This document shows positions 43,455 through 52,575 of a stretch of 64,000 nt of DNA, piece by piece. The notes under the pieces were generated by a model. It did not search any database, was not told the DNA's origin, and saw only the letters and a list, made by a program, of their open reading frames with translations. The position numbers and the translations under genes were made by a program. The stretch is from an uncultured Clostridia bacterium. Its GTDB lineage: Bacteria; Bacillota; Clostridia; Oscillospirales; Ruminococcaceae. How positions within the stretch are numbered: the first letter of the stretch is position 1; each line of letters opens with the position of its first letter. The DNA is taken from the NCBI GenBank assembly GCA_947629335.1, contig CANRDI010000005.1:1-64000 (forward strand), in the 5' to 3' direction.

Positions 43455-44204
43455 ATGAACTTGGATAAAGTTATCGCCGTCAGGAATTCAAAAACGATAT
43501 ACCGCGACGGGGACAAATGTATAAAACTTTTCAATGAGAATTACTCAAAAGACGACGTTCTTAACGAGGCGCTCAATCAAGCGCGAATTGAAAAAACGGG
43601 GCTTAATATCCCTAAAATCATCGAAGTTCTGACTATCGACGGAAAATGGGCGATAGTTTCGGAATATATCGAGGGAAAAACGCTCTCACAGCTTATGAAA
43701 GAAAATCCCTCTAAGAGGGACGAATATCTGGAACTTCTCGTCGATTTACAGCTTGAAGTACACTCAAAAAGAGCGCCGCTTCTCAATAAGCTCAAAGACA
43801 AAATGCACAGAAAGATAGAAGAAGCGGATATCGACGCGACGACGCGCTATGACCTGCACACAAGACTTGAGGGTATGCCGAAGCACAACAAAGTCTGCCA
43901 CGGCGATTTCTGCCCGTCAAACATCATTATAAGACCCGACGGAACACCGTATATTATCGACTGGTCGCATGTCACACAGGGAAACGCGTCGGCTGACGCG
44001 GCAAGAACGTATCTTGTACTGTGGCTTACATGGGACGAGCAAACGGCGGTGCGTTATCTTGACCTGTTCTGTGAAAAGAGCAAAACGGATAAGCGATATG
44101 TTCAGAAATGGATGCCTATTGTAGCTGCGTCGCAGTCGGTAAAGGGAAAACCCGAAGAACGCGAGTTTTTGCTTTCGTGGGCGAATGTTGTTGAATATGA
44201 ATAA
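43455..44204 (+). CDS. Phosphotransferase-fold (APH/choline-kinase-like) protein, intact
   Basis: 249 residues. RDGDKCIKLF in the N-lobe and VCHGDFCPSNIII (148-159) with Asp151 and Asn156 form the catalytic loop; IIDWS carries the metal-binding Asp169. All kinase-critical positions are present, unlike the paralogue at 3118-3876. It follows adhE by 11 bases with GAGGG and precedes the 2Fe-2S gene by 16. Fold relatives phosphorylate small molecules or, rarely, proteins. Its place in an operon with a SpoIIE-type phosphatase makes a kinase-phosphatase relationship worth testing, but that is inference. Confidence 0.85.
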   Translation: MNLDKVIAVRNSKTIYRDGDKCIKLFNENYSKDDVLNEALNQARIEKTGLNIPKIIEVLTIDGKWAIVSEYIEGKTLSQLMKENPSKRDEYLELLVDLQLEVHSKRAPLLNKLKDKMHRKIEEADIDATTRYDLHTRLEGMPKHNKVCHGDFCPSNIIIRPDGTPYIIDWSHVTQGNASADAARTYLVLWLTWDEQTAVRYLDLFCEKSKTDKRYVQKWMPIVAASQSVKGKPEEREFLLSWANVVEYE

Positions 44205-44220
44205 TTAAGGACGGAATTAT

Positions 44221-44478
44221 ATGTTGGTTCAGATTTGCGTAGGAAGCTCATGCCACCTTAAAGGCTCTAAAGACATAGTAGACCTTATGCGCGACGCCGT
44301 AGAAAAAAATAAACTCGACGGCTATGTAACGCTTTCGGGAAGTTTCTGCACGGGAAAATGCAACCGTGAGGGAGTTTCAATAACTATAGACGACGAAGTT
44401 TATACCGGAATTACCCGCGATAATTTCAGCGAGTTTTTTAACGATAAGATACTGGGCAAAGTTGAAAGAGGAATTTGA
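44221..44478 (+). CDS. Thioredoxin-like 2Fe-2S ferredoxin (NuoE/HydC C-terminal type)
   Basis: 85 residues. Cysteines C6, C11, C43 and C47 (CVGSSC, then CTGKC) give the CX4C...CX3C pattern of the thioredoxin-like 2Fe-2S domain of NuoE and hydrogenase subunits. It carries single electrons. It stands 3 bases ahead of the HydS-like gene, so it is a probable electron partner. Confidence 0.92.
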   Translation: MLVQICVGSSCHLKGSKDIVDLMRDAVEKNKLDGYVTLSGSFCTGKCNREGVSITIDDEVYTGITRDNFSEFFNDKILGKVERGI

Positions 44479-44481
44479 TAT

Positions 44482-46152
44482 ATGCAGAATTGTTTAACAC
44501 TGAAAAAATCGAACTGCAAAAACTGTTATAAGTGTATACGCCATTGTCCCGTAAAGTCTATCCGCTTTTCGGGAAACCAGGCGCATATCATAAACAATGA
44601 ATGTATTCTCTGCGGACACTGTGTCGTTGTTTGTCCGCAGAACGCAAAGGAAATAGTAAGCGAGGTAGAAAAGGTAAAGGTACTTCTTCAAAGCGGGATA
44701 CCGATGGTCGCAAGTCTTGCGCCGTCATTTATTGCAAACTTTAACGGCGCAGGTATCGAAGCTCTCACTGACGCGCTCAAAAAGCTCGGCTTTACGGACG
44801 TGGAAGAAACCGCCGTAGGAGCGACGATAGTAAAAAAAGAGTATGAAAGGCTGCTGAAAGAAGAAAACCGGGATATTATCATTTCTTCCTGCTGTCATAC
44901 GATAAATCTGCTTATACAAAAATATTTCCACGCAGAGCTTAAATATCTTGCGGACGTTCTTTCTCCTATGCAGGCGCACTGTGCGGACATTAAAAAGCGT
45001 CACCCTGAGGCTAAGACCGTTTTTATAGGTCCCTGCGTTTCAAAAAAAGATGAAGCACAGTATTATGACGGGTATGTAGACGCGGCGCTTACATTTGACG
45101 AGCTTTCGGAATGGCTGCGAGCGGAAAACATAACTATTGAACAGAAAACTGACAGCAATGAAAAAAGCCGAGCGCGCTTTTTCCCTACTACGGGCGGTAT
45201 ACTCAAAACAATGACGCACAACGCGGAAGGCTATACATATCTTGCAATAGACGGGGTGGAAAGTTGTATTCAGGCGCTCCGCGATATTGAAAGCGGAAAA
45301 ATACATAAATGTTTTATAGAAATGTCAGCCTGCAAGGGAAGCTGTATAGGCGGCCCTGCTATGGAGGTTCGCTCAATAGTAGGAGGCGATCTTGCCGTTT
45401 CAAACTATGCGGGAAAAGAAGATTTCGATATTGCCGAGCAAGATCCAAACGACCTCAGAAAGCTGTTTACGCCTATTGAACTTAAAGGTCAGCAGCCAAC
45501 CGAAACCGAGATAGCGTCAATACTCCGTCAAATGGGCAAATTCAAGCCTGCGGACGAGCTTAACTGCGGTTCTTGTGGGTATAACACCTGCCGCGAAAAA
45601 GCTGTAGCTATATACAACGGAAAGTCGGAGATCTCGATGTGTCTGCCGTTCTTAAAGGACAAAGCCGAGAGCTTTTCGGACACTATAGTAAACAATACCC
45701 CGAACGGACTTATTGTTGTCAATGAAAATCTTGAAGTTCAGCAGATAAACAACTCCGCACGGAAAATTATGAATATCCGTTCGGCAGCGGACGTTTTAGG
45801 CGATCAGGTCATAAGAATTATGGACCCGAAGCCGTTTTTGGACGTTTTAAATTCTAAAACCGATCTGCGAGATGTAAGAACATATCTTGCGGAATACAAC
45901 AAGTTTGTAAAATTCACGATAGTTCACGACCGCGAATATCATGTTCTTATCTGCATTATGCGTGACGAAACCGAAGAACAGACCGAACGCCAGAAGAAGG
46001 AAAATATCAGCCGCCAGACCGTTGAAATAGCGGATAAGGTCGTTGACAAGCAGATGAGAATTGTCCAGGAGATAGCGTCGCTTCTCGGTGAAACTGCCGC
46101 GGAAACTAAGATAGCGCTTACAAAGCTAAAGGAGTCTATAACTGATGAATAA
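44482..46152 (+). CDS. Sensory-type [FeFe]-hydrogenase (HydS-like) with PAS domain
   Basis: 556 residues. There are two 4Fe-4S sites (C12, C15, C18, C22; C41, C44, C47, C51). The H-cluster domain has SSCCHT (C137, C138), GPCVSKKDE (C185) and EMSACKGSCIGGP (C284, C288). A CGSCGYNTC cluster domain lies near 370, a PAS domain at about 405-500 and a helical end. All four H-cluster cysteines remain, but the usual TSCCPxW, MPC and EVMAC contexts are altered, as in group C (putatively H2-sensing) enzymes. No histidine kinase domain is present. The downstream SpoIIE phosphatase overlaps by 8 bases and is the likely output. Confidence 0.9.
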   Translation: MQNCLTLKKSNCKNCYKCIRHCPVKSIRFSGNQAHIINNECILCGHCVVVCPQNAKEIVSEVEKVKVLLQSGIPMVASLAPSFIANFNGAGIEALTDALKKLGFTDVEETAVGATIVKKEYERLLKEENRDIIISSCCHTINLLIQKYFHAELKYLADVLSPMQAHCADIKKRHPEAKTVFIGPCVSKKDEAQYYDGYVDAALTFDELSEWLRAENITIEQKTDSNEKSRARFFPTTGGILKTMTHNAEGYTYLAIDGVESCIQALRDIESGKIHKCFIEMSACKGSCIGGPAMEVRSIVGGDLAVSNYAGKEDFDIAEQDPNDLRKLFTPIELKGQQPTETEIASILRQMGKFKPADELNCGSCGYNTCREKAVAIYNGKSEISMCLPFLKDKAESFSDTIVNNTPNGLIVVNENLEVQQINNSARKIMNIRSAADVLGDQVIRIMDPKPFLDVLNSKTDLRDVRTYLAEYNKFVKFTIVHDREYHVLICIMRDETEEQTERQKKENISRQTVEIADKVVDKQMRIVQEIASLLGETAAETKIALTKLKESITDE

Positions 46153-47317
46153 TCTGTGCTGTGAAGTTGGATATAAAAGCATAAATCATGTCGGCGAACA
46201 GCTTTGCGGCGACCATGTGGACGTTGTGGAACAAGGGGAAAATTCCTCGGTCATTGTGCTTGCGGACGGTTTGGGAAGCGGTGTAAAGGCAAGTATTCTA
46301 TCTACCCTCACCGCGAAAATAATTTCTACAATGATGGCGGAGGGACTGTCGCTTGAAGACTGTGTTGAAACAATAGCGGCAACGCTGCCTATTGACGCTC
46401 AGCGCGGCGTTGCATACTCAACTTTCACTATCATTCACCTTATTGAAAATCAAGTCGCCGAGCTTATTCAGTATGATAATCCTCTTATAATTGTCCTGCG
46501 CGACGGGAAAAATCTCGATTACCCCCGCACCGAGACAACTATCGGCGGTAAAAAAATTTACAGCTCGACAATAAAGCTGCGCGAGGACGATATATTTGTT
46601 GCGATGAGCGACGGCTGCCCGCATGCAGGGATAGGCAGAGCTTATAACTTCGGCTGGAAGCGCGAGGATATAATCGACTACATGGAAGCGATCACGGCAG
46701 GAGGTTATACTGCGAAGACGCTTTCGACAATGCTTGTTGACGAATGTGACAAGATATACGGTCACGAGCCGGGCGACGACGCAACGGCGTGCGTTGTCAA
46801 GGTCAGAAAGCGCGAGCCTATGAATATTCTGTTTGGCCCTCCGTCTAACCGTGCGGACGGTGACAGAATGATGTCGTTATTCTTTTCAAAAGAGGGAAAG
46901 CACATAATCTGCGGAGGCACAACTTCTACTGTTGCAGCAAAATACCTCGGAAAACCGCTGCGCCCTACGCTTAACTTTGAAAGCTCGGATATTCCCCCGA
47001 CCGCGGAATTGGAGGGAGTTGACCTTGTAACAGAGGGCGTTATCACAGTAAACCGCGTACTTGAATATGCAAAGGATTATCTCGAAAAGAACGAGAGCTA
47101 TGAAGTCTGGGGCTTCAAGCGCGACGGCGCGTCGCTTATATCGAGGCTTTTGTTTGAAGAAGCGACGGACATTAACTTTTACGTTGGAAGAGCGATAAAT
47201 CCCGCGCACCAGAACCCCGATCTGCCCATAAACTTCAACATTAAAATGCAGCTTGTAGAGGAACTTTCAAACTGCCTGAAAAAAATGGGAAAGAGGATAA
47301 AGGTGAGCTACTTTTAA
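46145..47317 (+). CDS. SpoIIE-type PP2C serine/threonine phosphatase
   Basis: 390 residues. The PPM/SpoIIE metal site is visible as VIVLADGLGSG (about 36-46), AMSDGCPHAG (about 155) and GDDATACVV (about 208). The C-terminal about 160 residues (from NILFGPPSNRADGDRMM) form a second conserved domain of unknown function seen in phosphatases that accompany sensory hydrogenases. It probably reverses a phosphorylation in response to HydS. AAGGAG lies within the hydS end. Confidence 0.9.
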   Translation: MNNLCCEVGYKSINHVGEQLCGDHVDVVEQGENSSVIVLADGLGSGVKASILSTLTAKIISTMMAEGLSLEDCVETIAATLPIDAQRGVAYSTFTIIHLIENQVAELIQYDNPLIIVLRDGKNLDYPRTETTIGGKKIYSSTIKLREDDIFVAMSDGCPHAGIGRAYNFGWKREDIIDYMEAITAGGYTAKTLSTMLVDECDKIYGHEPGDDATACVVKVRKREPMNILFGPPSNRADGDRMMSLFFSKEGKHIICGGTTSTVAAKYLGKPLRPTLNFESSDIPPTAELEGVDLVTEGVITVNRVLEYAKDYLEKNESYEVWGFKRDGASLISRLLFEEATDINFYVGRAINPAHQNPDLPINFNIKMQLVEELSNCLKKMGKRIKVSYF

Positions 47318-47324
47318 GGCAATT

Positions 47325-47420
47325 AAAACTTTTATGTAACGTGCTGTAATTGAAACGCGCGTTAGTTTTCCGATTATTTCTAACCTCTAAGGGGGAAAAC
47401 TTTTGTTTTCCCCCTTGTTT
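47325..47420. repeat. Dispersed hairpin repeat between phosphatase and rnfB genes
   Basis: It carries AAAACTTTTATGTAACGTGCTGTAA, identical in its first 23 bases to part of the 1797-2110 cluster. GGGGGAAAAC-ttttg-TTTTCCCCC follows. It is a shorter copy that again separates convergent genes. Confidence 0.75.
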
Positions 47421-47429
47421 ACCTTATTT

Positions 47430-48293
47430 CTATTCGCACTGAGCTATAGTTGTAATACACTTTCTTGGGCAAGCCGCCGCACATTCTCCGCAACCGTTGC
47501 ACTTTGAATAATCGATAGATGCGTGATTGTCGTTTACGGTAATAGCACCGTTCGGACATTTCTTCTCGCATATCTTGCAGCCTATACAGCTATTCTGACA
47601 AATTGAGCGCGCAACTTTTCCGGGATCTTTGGAAGAACAGCGCACATCAACTTTCTGTGCCGCGGGGTGAATTACGATAAGTCCGTTCGGACAAGCCTTC
47701 ACGCACTTTCCGCAGGCAACGCACTTTGAAGGATTTACCACAGCCACTCCGTTTATGATCGAAATAGCGTCATGGTCGCAGACGCTTACGCAGTCGCCGT
47801 ATCCGTCACAGCCTGTACGGCAGTTTTTCTTTCCGTTGTAATAGCGCTCTACAGCCTTGCACGAGGGCGTTCCGATAAATGTGTATCTATCCTCAACTGC
47901 TGTCTGACAACCATTACAGCGGACAAATGCTACCTCTTTTTCTGCTTCAAGAGCCTCTTGACCCATTATCTCGGCTATCTTCTTCGCCGCGTCAGAACCG
48001 CCCGGCTTGCACTTGTTGTTCGGAGCGCTCCCCTCGGCAACAGCTTTCGCATAATCCGCGCAGCCCGCATACCCGCAAGCTCCGCAGTTTGCGTTCGGAA
48101 GCGCCTCTGTTATCTGTGTTACCCTCTCGTCCACCTGCACAGCCAGCACCTTAGAACCAACCACGAGCAATACGCCCGCAACCGCTCCAATTGCCGCAAA
48201 AATCAGCACAGGAACTATTATTCCCGAAAATACGTCTACTTTTTCGGCTGCTGCCTCGGAAGCCTGCATAAAAATCATAGAAATATTCATCAT
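47430..48293 (-). CDS. rnfB: Rnf complex subunit RnfB
   Basis: 287 residues. One N-terminal membrane segment (about 23-48), then the Fe-S domain CGACGYAGCADYA and three ferredoxin-like motifs CVACGKCVKACP, CIGCKICEKKCP and CNGCGECAAACP, plus an extra cysteine-rich section. RnfB accepts electrons from ferredoxin. The start is ATG 48293 or ATG 48290; GGAGG is 3 or 6 bases away. It is the last gene of the operon, overlapping rnfA. Confidence 0.96.
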   Translation of the reverse strand: MMNISMIFMQASEAAAEKVDVFSGIIVPVLIFAAIGAVAGVLLVVGSKVLAVQVDERVTQITEALPNANCGACGYAGCADYAKAVAEGSAPNNKCKPGGSDAAKKIAEIMGQEALEAEKEVAFVRCNGCQTAVEDRYTFIGTPSCKAVERYYNGKKNCRTGCDGYGDCVSVCDHDAISIINGVAVVNPSKCVACGKCVKACPNGLIVIHPAAQKVDVRCSSKDPGKVARSICQNSCIGCKICEKKCPNGAITVNDNHASIDYSKCNGCGECAAACPRKCITTIAQCE

Positions 48294-48895
48294 GCACCTC
48301 CAAAAATACCGTCAACCAGTCCGCCAAATCCAACGAATGACAGCGAAACTATCGAAGCCGCAACAAGAGTTATCGGCATTCCTGAAAATGCTTTCGGAAC
48401 AGGGCAGCGCTCAAGCCTGCCGCGTATTCCCGAAAAAATAAGCATAGCTATCAAAAATCCAAGTCCGCCGCCAAGCGCGCAAACGATAGACTCAAGAAAA
48501 CTGTATTTGTTGTCGATGTTCAGAAGCGTTACGCCCAAAACCGCGCAGTTTGTGGTGATAAGCGGAAGATAAACGCCCAGCGATTTATAAAGCGCGGGAA
48601 TGTATTTTCTCAGCACCATTTCTATAAGCTGAACAAACAGCGCGATTATGAGGATAAACAATATCGTGTTCAGATATGTAAGCCCCATCGGCACAAGAAA
48701 CAGGTGATAAAGAGGATATGTCACCGCTGTTGCAAGCACCATAACGCTTGTGACAGCACAGCCCATTCCGAGAGAACCGCTCGTTGTCTTTGAAACGCCG
48801 AGAAACGGACAAATTCCGAGGAATTTCGAGAGAACGAAGTTGTCCGTAAGTATTCCCGTGAAGAGAATTATCATCATACTTTTTGCAAGTTCCAT
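48290..48895 (-). CDS. rnfA: Rnf complex subunit RnfA
   Basis: 201 residues with six membrane segments. The family start FTGILTDNFVLSKFLGICPF and the middle LPLITTNCAVLGV carry the paired cysteines that hold a membrane 2Fe-2S cluster with RnfE. It helps couple electron flow to Na+ or H+ export. The start abuts rnfE's stop. Confidence 0.97.
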   Translation of the reverse strand: MELAKSMMIILFTGILTDNFVLSKFLGICPFLGVSKTTSGSLGMGCAVTSVMVLATAVTYPLYHLFLVPMGLTYLNTILFILIIALFVQLIEMVLRKYIPALYKSLGVYLPLITTNCAVLGVTLLNIDNKYSFLESIVCALGGGLGFLIAMLIFSGIRGRLERCPVPKAFSGMPITLVAASIVSLSFVGFGGLVDGIFGGA

Positions 48896-49608
48896 TATTT
48901 ATTCTCCTCCTTTTTCTCGGTATTCTCCATTTTTTCCGCAGGCTTTTCAAGGCTTATGCAGGACTCTCTGTTCGGGCAAGCCGCACAGCCGGTTGCCTCC
49001 GGCGGTTTTCTGTTTGCTATCTTGTTTACGAGAGCAATCACGCACCCCAGCACGAAAAATCCGCCTGCGGGAAGAATAAACAGCGTCATCGGCTCCATAA
49101 ATTCGGGGCAGATCTGTATCTCAAAACCTGTTCCCGAAAACCATGTTCCGCTGCCGAAAATCTCGCGTATCGAACCTACCACAAAAAGCGCGAGCGTAAA
49201 ACCTATGCCCATTCCCGCGCCGTCAAGCGCCGAAGAAAGCACATTGTTTTTAGACGCGAACATCTCCGCTCTGCCGAGAATGATACAGTTTACCGTGATA
49301 AGCGGCAGATAAATTCCCAAAGCGTCGTAAATGTCGGGAAGATACGCCTGCAATATAAGCTGAATGAGCGTTACAAAGCCCGCTATGATAACGATATAGC
49401 TCGGAAGTCTTACCTGTTTTGGAATTACCTTTTTAAGCAGCGAGATAACAACATTTGAGCATATAAGTACAAATGTTGCCGCCGCGCCCATTCCTATCGC
49501 GTTGAACGCCATTGTTGTAATAGCAAGCGTAGGACACATTCCGAGCAGTGTAACGAGCGTAGGATTTTCCTTTATAAGACCCTTGGTAAATTCCTTCATA
49601 TAGCTCAT
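48895..49608 (-). CDS. rnfE: Rnf complex subunit RnfE
   Basis: 237 residues, paralogous to RnfA with six membrane segments: ENPTLVTLLGMCPTLAITT and YLPLITVNCIILGRAE carry the conserved cysteines. The C-terminus has an extra cysteine-containing cytoplasmic tail (TGCAACPNRESC) common in clostridial RnfE. It overlaps rnfG by 4 bases. Confidence 0.96.
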   Translation of the reverse strand: MSYMKEFTKGLIKENPTLVTLLGMCPTLAITTMAFNAIGMGAAATFVLICSNVVISLLKKVIPKQVRLPSYIVIIAGFVTLIQLILQAYLPDIYDALGIYLPLITVNCIILGRAEMFASKNNVLSSALDGAGMGIGFTLALFVVGSIREIFGSGTWFSGTGFEIQICPEFMEPMTLFILPAGGFFVLGCVIALVNKIANRKPPEATGCAACPNRESCISLEKPAEKMENTEKKEENK

Positions 49609-50183
49609 TTAAACTCACCTCCGCACTTTTCATACGCTTTAAGCGCGATATTTACGGCGCTTGCAACTCCCCTTGATGAGAATGTCGCGGAAGTTACGCC
49701 GTTTACCTCGTTTTCCGCGGGGCTCGGCTTATTTTTCACGATAGTGACCTCGCCCGACTTGCCCTTAAACAGATCGAGGAAAGCAGGGTCATTTGTTTTT
49801 GTTCCAAGACCGGGAGTTTCTTCTCCTACGGAAACAACCGAAATGCCCGCAACTTTGCCGTCTTTAACTCCAACCATAATGTCATAGCCGTTTTTATAGC
49901 CCTTTACAACTGTCTCAAACGATAGAGAGCCGTCGTCTTTTTTCATTATTACCTTTGTTATCTTTGAGAGGTCGCCTTCGCTGAACATTTCCTGCCATTT
50001 TTCAGCGGGAACAACTTCATAGTCGTCCTTTGTACCGCCGTAAATCTGCGTAACGGCAGCCGCCTGCTTGTCGGTTACAATGTTTGAAGTGTCAACATAT
50101 GTAAAGTTGTACACAGCTATAACAAGTCCCGATATAAGCGCCGCAATGACCGCGAGAACAATAACGGGTTTAGCTTTATCCAT
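49605..50183 (-). CDS. rnfG: Rnf complex subunit RnfG (FMN-binding)
   Basis: 192 residues. One N-terminal membrane segment (about 6-25) is followed by an external FMN-binding domain, with the covalent attachment motif NGVTSATFSSRGV near residue 170. The start at 50183 has GGAGGG upstream; the longer frame would add 24 residues inside rnfD. It passes electrons on the outer face of the membrane. Confidence 0.95.
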   Translation of the reverse strand: MDKAKPVIVLAVIAALISGLVIAVYNFTYVDTSNIVTDKQAAAVTQIYGGTKDDYEVVPAEKWQEMFSEGDLSKITKVIMKKDDGSLSFETVVKGYKNGYDIMVGVKDGKVAGISVVSVGEETPGLGTKTNDPAFLDLFKGKSGEVTIVKNKPSPAENEVNGVTSATFSSRGVASAVNIALKAYEKCGGEFK

Positions 50184-51165
50184 TATTTTCGCCCTCCTTT
50201 TTCTTCTTTTCGGGAACGAGCGCTCCAAGAGGCTTTGGTACGGTAAACCTGTCAATTATCGGCGTAAGGCAGTTCATAACGAGTATCGAGAACGAAACGC
50301 CCTCAGGCATTGTCGCAAACTGTCTTATTCCGAATGTTATCAGTCCGCAGCCCACCGCGAAAATTATCTTTCCCTTTGTCGTAATCGGCGTAGTCGAATA
50401 GTCCGTAGCCATAAAGAATGCGCCGAGGACAAGACCGCCGCTCATAAGCTGGTAAAGCATATTTGTAAAGTCAAATCCGTTTTTCAGCAATGTCAGCACC
50501 GCGACCGTTCCGATAAAGCAAACGGGCGTTTCAAAGCGGATAACTCCCCTTGCAAGCAGGTAAAGTCCGCCAATCAAAAGCGCTAAAATGCAGGTTTCAC
50601 CAAGGCAGCCCCCGCGAAGTCCCAAAAACATATCCATAAGCGAATAGGTTTTGGTGATGTCCTCACCGCCTGCCATCATTGCAAGAGGCGTAGCCGAAGT
50701 TGTCGCGTCGATCGTGCTGTCCCAAGCGGAAAGCGGAGCAGCCCACGTCGTCATTGCAGCAGTAAACGAGAGCATAAGCGCAATTCTCGCAGTAATAGCG
50801 GGATTTGCGAAATTCTGCCCAATTCCGCCGAACAGGCATTTTACAATTACAATTGCGATAAAACAGCCTATCACAGCCATATAGACAGGCAAATCAACAG
50901 GCAGGTTAAATGACAAGAGCATACCTGTGACAACTGCCGACAAATCGGAAATTGTGCGCTCTTTTTTTGTTATGATGTTGAACAAAAGCTCGAAAACAAC
51001 ACAGCAAGCACAGCATATGACCGTAAGCACAAGCGCCTTTATGCCGAAAATTATTGTAGCGGCGATAAGTGCGGGACATAATGCTATAATAACGTCGAGC
51101 ATAACATTCTGGGTCGTGCGCGAACTTCTTATATGAGGCGACGCCTCAACAAACAACTTATTCAT
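50176..51165 (-). CDS. rnfD: Rnf complex subunit RnfD
   Basis: 329 residues, NqrB/RnfD family with about nine membrane segments. ASPHIRSSRTTQNVMLDVII is the family start, and TTSATPLA (near 185) is the flavin-attachment motif. ATG 51165 is placed by GAGG at 8 bases; a GTG 9 bases upstream is an alternative. It overlaps rnfG by 8 bases. Confidence 0.95.
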   Translation of the reverse strand: MNKLFVEASPHIRSSRTTQNVMLDVIIALCPALIAATIIFGIKALVLTVICCACCVVFELLFNIITKKERTISDLSAVVTGMLLSFNLPVDLPVYMAVIGCFIAIVIVKCLFGGIGQNFANPAITARIALMLSFTAAMTTWAAPLSAWDSTIDATTSATPLAMMAGGEDITKTYSLMDMFLGLRGGCLGETCILALLIGGLYLLARGVIRFETPVCFIGTVAVLTLLKNGFDFTNMLYQLMSGGLVLGAFFMATDYSTTPITTKGKIIFAVGCGLITFGIRQFATMPEGVSFSILVMNCLTPIIDRFTVPKPLGALVPEKKKKEGENNG

Positions 51166-51175
51166 TTTGTCCACC

Positions 51176-52468
51176 TCACTTTGCTTTCGCTTGCCTTAAA
51201 AAGTCCTTGGCAAGCTGGTTCTTTTCCGCAAGATTGCGTTTTGCGGGACAGACAAAGCTGCACGCACCGCAGTTCATGCAAAGATTTACCTTCAGTCTTT
51301 CGAGCGCTTCGGCGTCGCGCGCATCATACGCGCTCTCAAGCTCCGTCGGCATAAGATTAAGCGCGCATGCCCTCACGCAGCGTCCGCAGCGTATGCAGGC
51401 TGTCGGCTTTCTCTCCACCGTATCAGCGAACAGCAGCACGGCGTTATTTGTTTTCGCAAGAGGCGTATCGGGATCAAACGCACAGTTTCCCATCATCGGT
51501 CCGCCAAGAACTATCCTGTCGGGCTGTTTTCTCACGTCCGCAAAGCCCACGACACTATGAAGAAGCGTACCTATCGGCACGAAAAAGTTTCCGGGAGAAT
51601 TTACTATGTTTCCGTCTATCGTGATCCTGCGCTTTATCAGCGGAACGCCCGTCTTTATGTAACTGTAGATAAATCCCGCCGTCGAAACGTTCATAACCAT
51701 ACAGCCTACGTTTGACGGAAGCTGACCTTCTTTTACGACCCTTCCCGTGAGGGTATGGATAAGAACTTTTTCTGCGCCCTGTGGATATGCTCCCGGAAGT
51801 TTCTTAACGGATATGCCTTCATATTTTCCGCAGATCTCCGTAAGCTTTGAGATAGCCTTTGGCTTATCCTCTTCTATTCCGATTATCGCCTGTGGAATGT
51901 CGAGCATTTTCATAACAAGAGCAATTCCCGCCATAACGCCGTCGGAATTTTCCATAAGCTCGCGGTAGTCGCTCGTGATATACGGCTCGCATTCTGCGCC
52001 GTTGAGCAAAAGATAATCTATCTTATCCTTTGTGGCGAGCTTTACATGAGTAGGAAATCCCGCGCCTCCAAGACCTACCGCCCCGCTTTCGCGCACAGCC
52101 TTTATAAAATCCTCTTTGGTGTCGGCTTTCTGGGGTTTCAGATCTTCAAACATAACGTTTTTATTGTCATTTGTGATAACGACAGTTTTACAGAGCCTGC
52201 CTCCGACGTTCATAACGTCCTTTATCTCCTTAACTGTTCCGCTTACGGAGGCATGTACAGGCGCAGACATAAATGCCTCGCTGTCGCCGATCTTCTGACC
52301 GACTTTTACATATTCGCCCACCTCCACACACGGAGTACACGGCGCGCCGATATGCTGTGCCATACTAATGGCGACCTCTTCGGGCGCGGGAATTTTTCTT
52401 GTCGTCTGCTCTGAAGACGCGCTGAAATGCGGGAGCTTTACTGAATGGAGCTTTGACAAATTCACCAA
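51176..52468 (-). CDS. rnfC: Rnf complex subunit RnfC
   Basis: 430 residues. An N-terminal barrel-like region is followed by the NADH/FMN domain with GLGGAGFPTHVKLA and NGAECEPYITSDYR, then two 4Fe-4S motifs CIRCGRCVRACALN and CMNCGACSFVCP near the C-terminus. It is the NAD+-reducing site. It is the first gene of rnfCDGEAB. The promoter is not evident in the 107-base gap upstream, which is filled by hairpins. Confidence 0.97.
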   Translation of the reverse strand: MVNLSKLHSVKLPHFSASSEQTTRKIPAPEEVAISMAQHIGAPCTPCVEVGEYVKVGQKIGDSEAFMSAPVHASVSGTVKEIKDVMNVGGRLCKTVVITNDNKNVMFEDLKPQKADTKEDFIKAVRESGAVGLGGAGFPTHVKLATKDKIDYLLLNGAECEPYITSDYRELMENSDGVMAGIALVMKMLDIPQAIIGIEEDKPKAISKLTEICGKYEGISVKKLPGAYPQGAEKVLIHTLTGRVVKEGQLPSNVGCMVMNVSTAGFIYSYIKTGVPLIKRRITIDGNIVNSPGNFFVPIGTLLHSVVGFADVRKQPDRIVLGGPMMGNCAFDPDTPLAKTNNAVLLFADTVERKPTACIRCGRCVRACALNLMPTELESAYDARDAEALERLKVNLCMNCGACSFVCPAKRNLAEKNQLAKDFLRQAKAK

Positions 52469-52485
52469 TCCTTTCTGATTTTATT

Positions 52486-52545
52486 CCGCCGCAGGACCTC
52501 GGCGGTTTATTCAGCATTAAGCCGCCGATAACCTTACGGCGGCTT
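52486..52545 (-). terminator. Two GC-rich hairpins between the ATPase gene and rnfC
   Basis: AAGCCGCCG / CGGCGGCTT (52519-52527 with 52537-52545) and CCGCCG / CGGCGG (52486-52491 with 52500-52505). On the minus strand they come about 31 bases after the sacsin-like gene ends and are followed by AATAAAATC, not a clear T run. They probably terminate or attenuate readthrough into rnf. Confidence 0.55.
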
Positions 52546-52575
52546 TGCGCTTAACTCTTATCTTATATTACTTAT

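Noticed and set aside
44482-46152. Catalytic hydrogen-evolving hydrogenase
   Set aside because: Altered active-site motifs, PAS domain and phosphatase neighbour point to a sensor.
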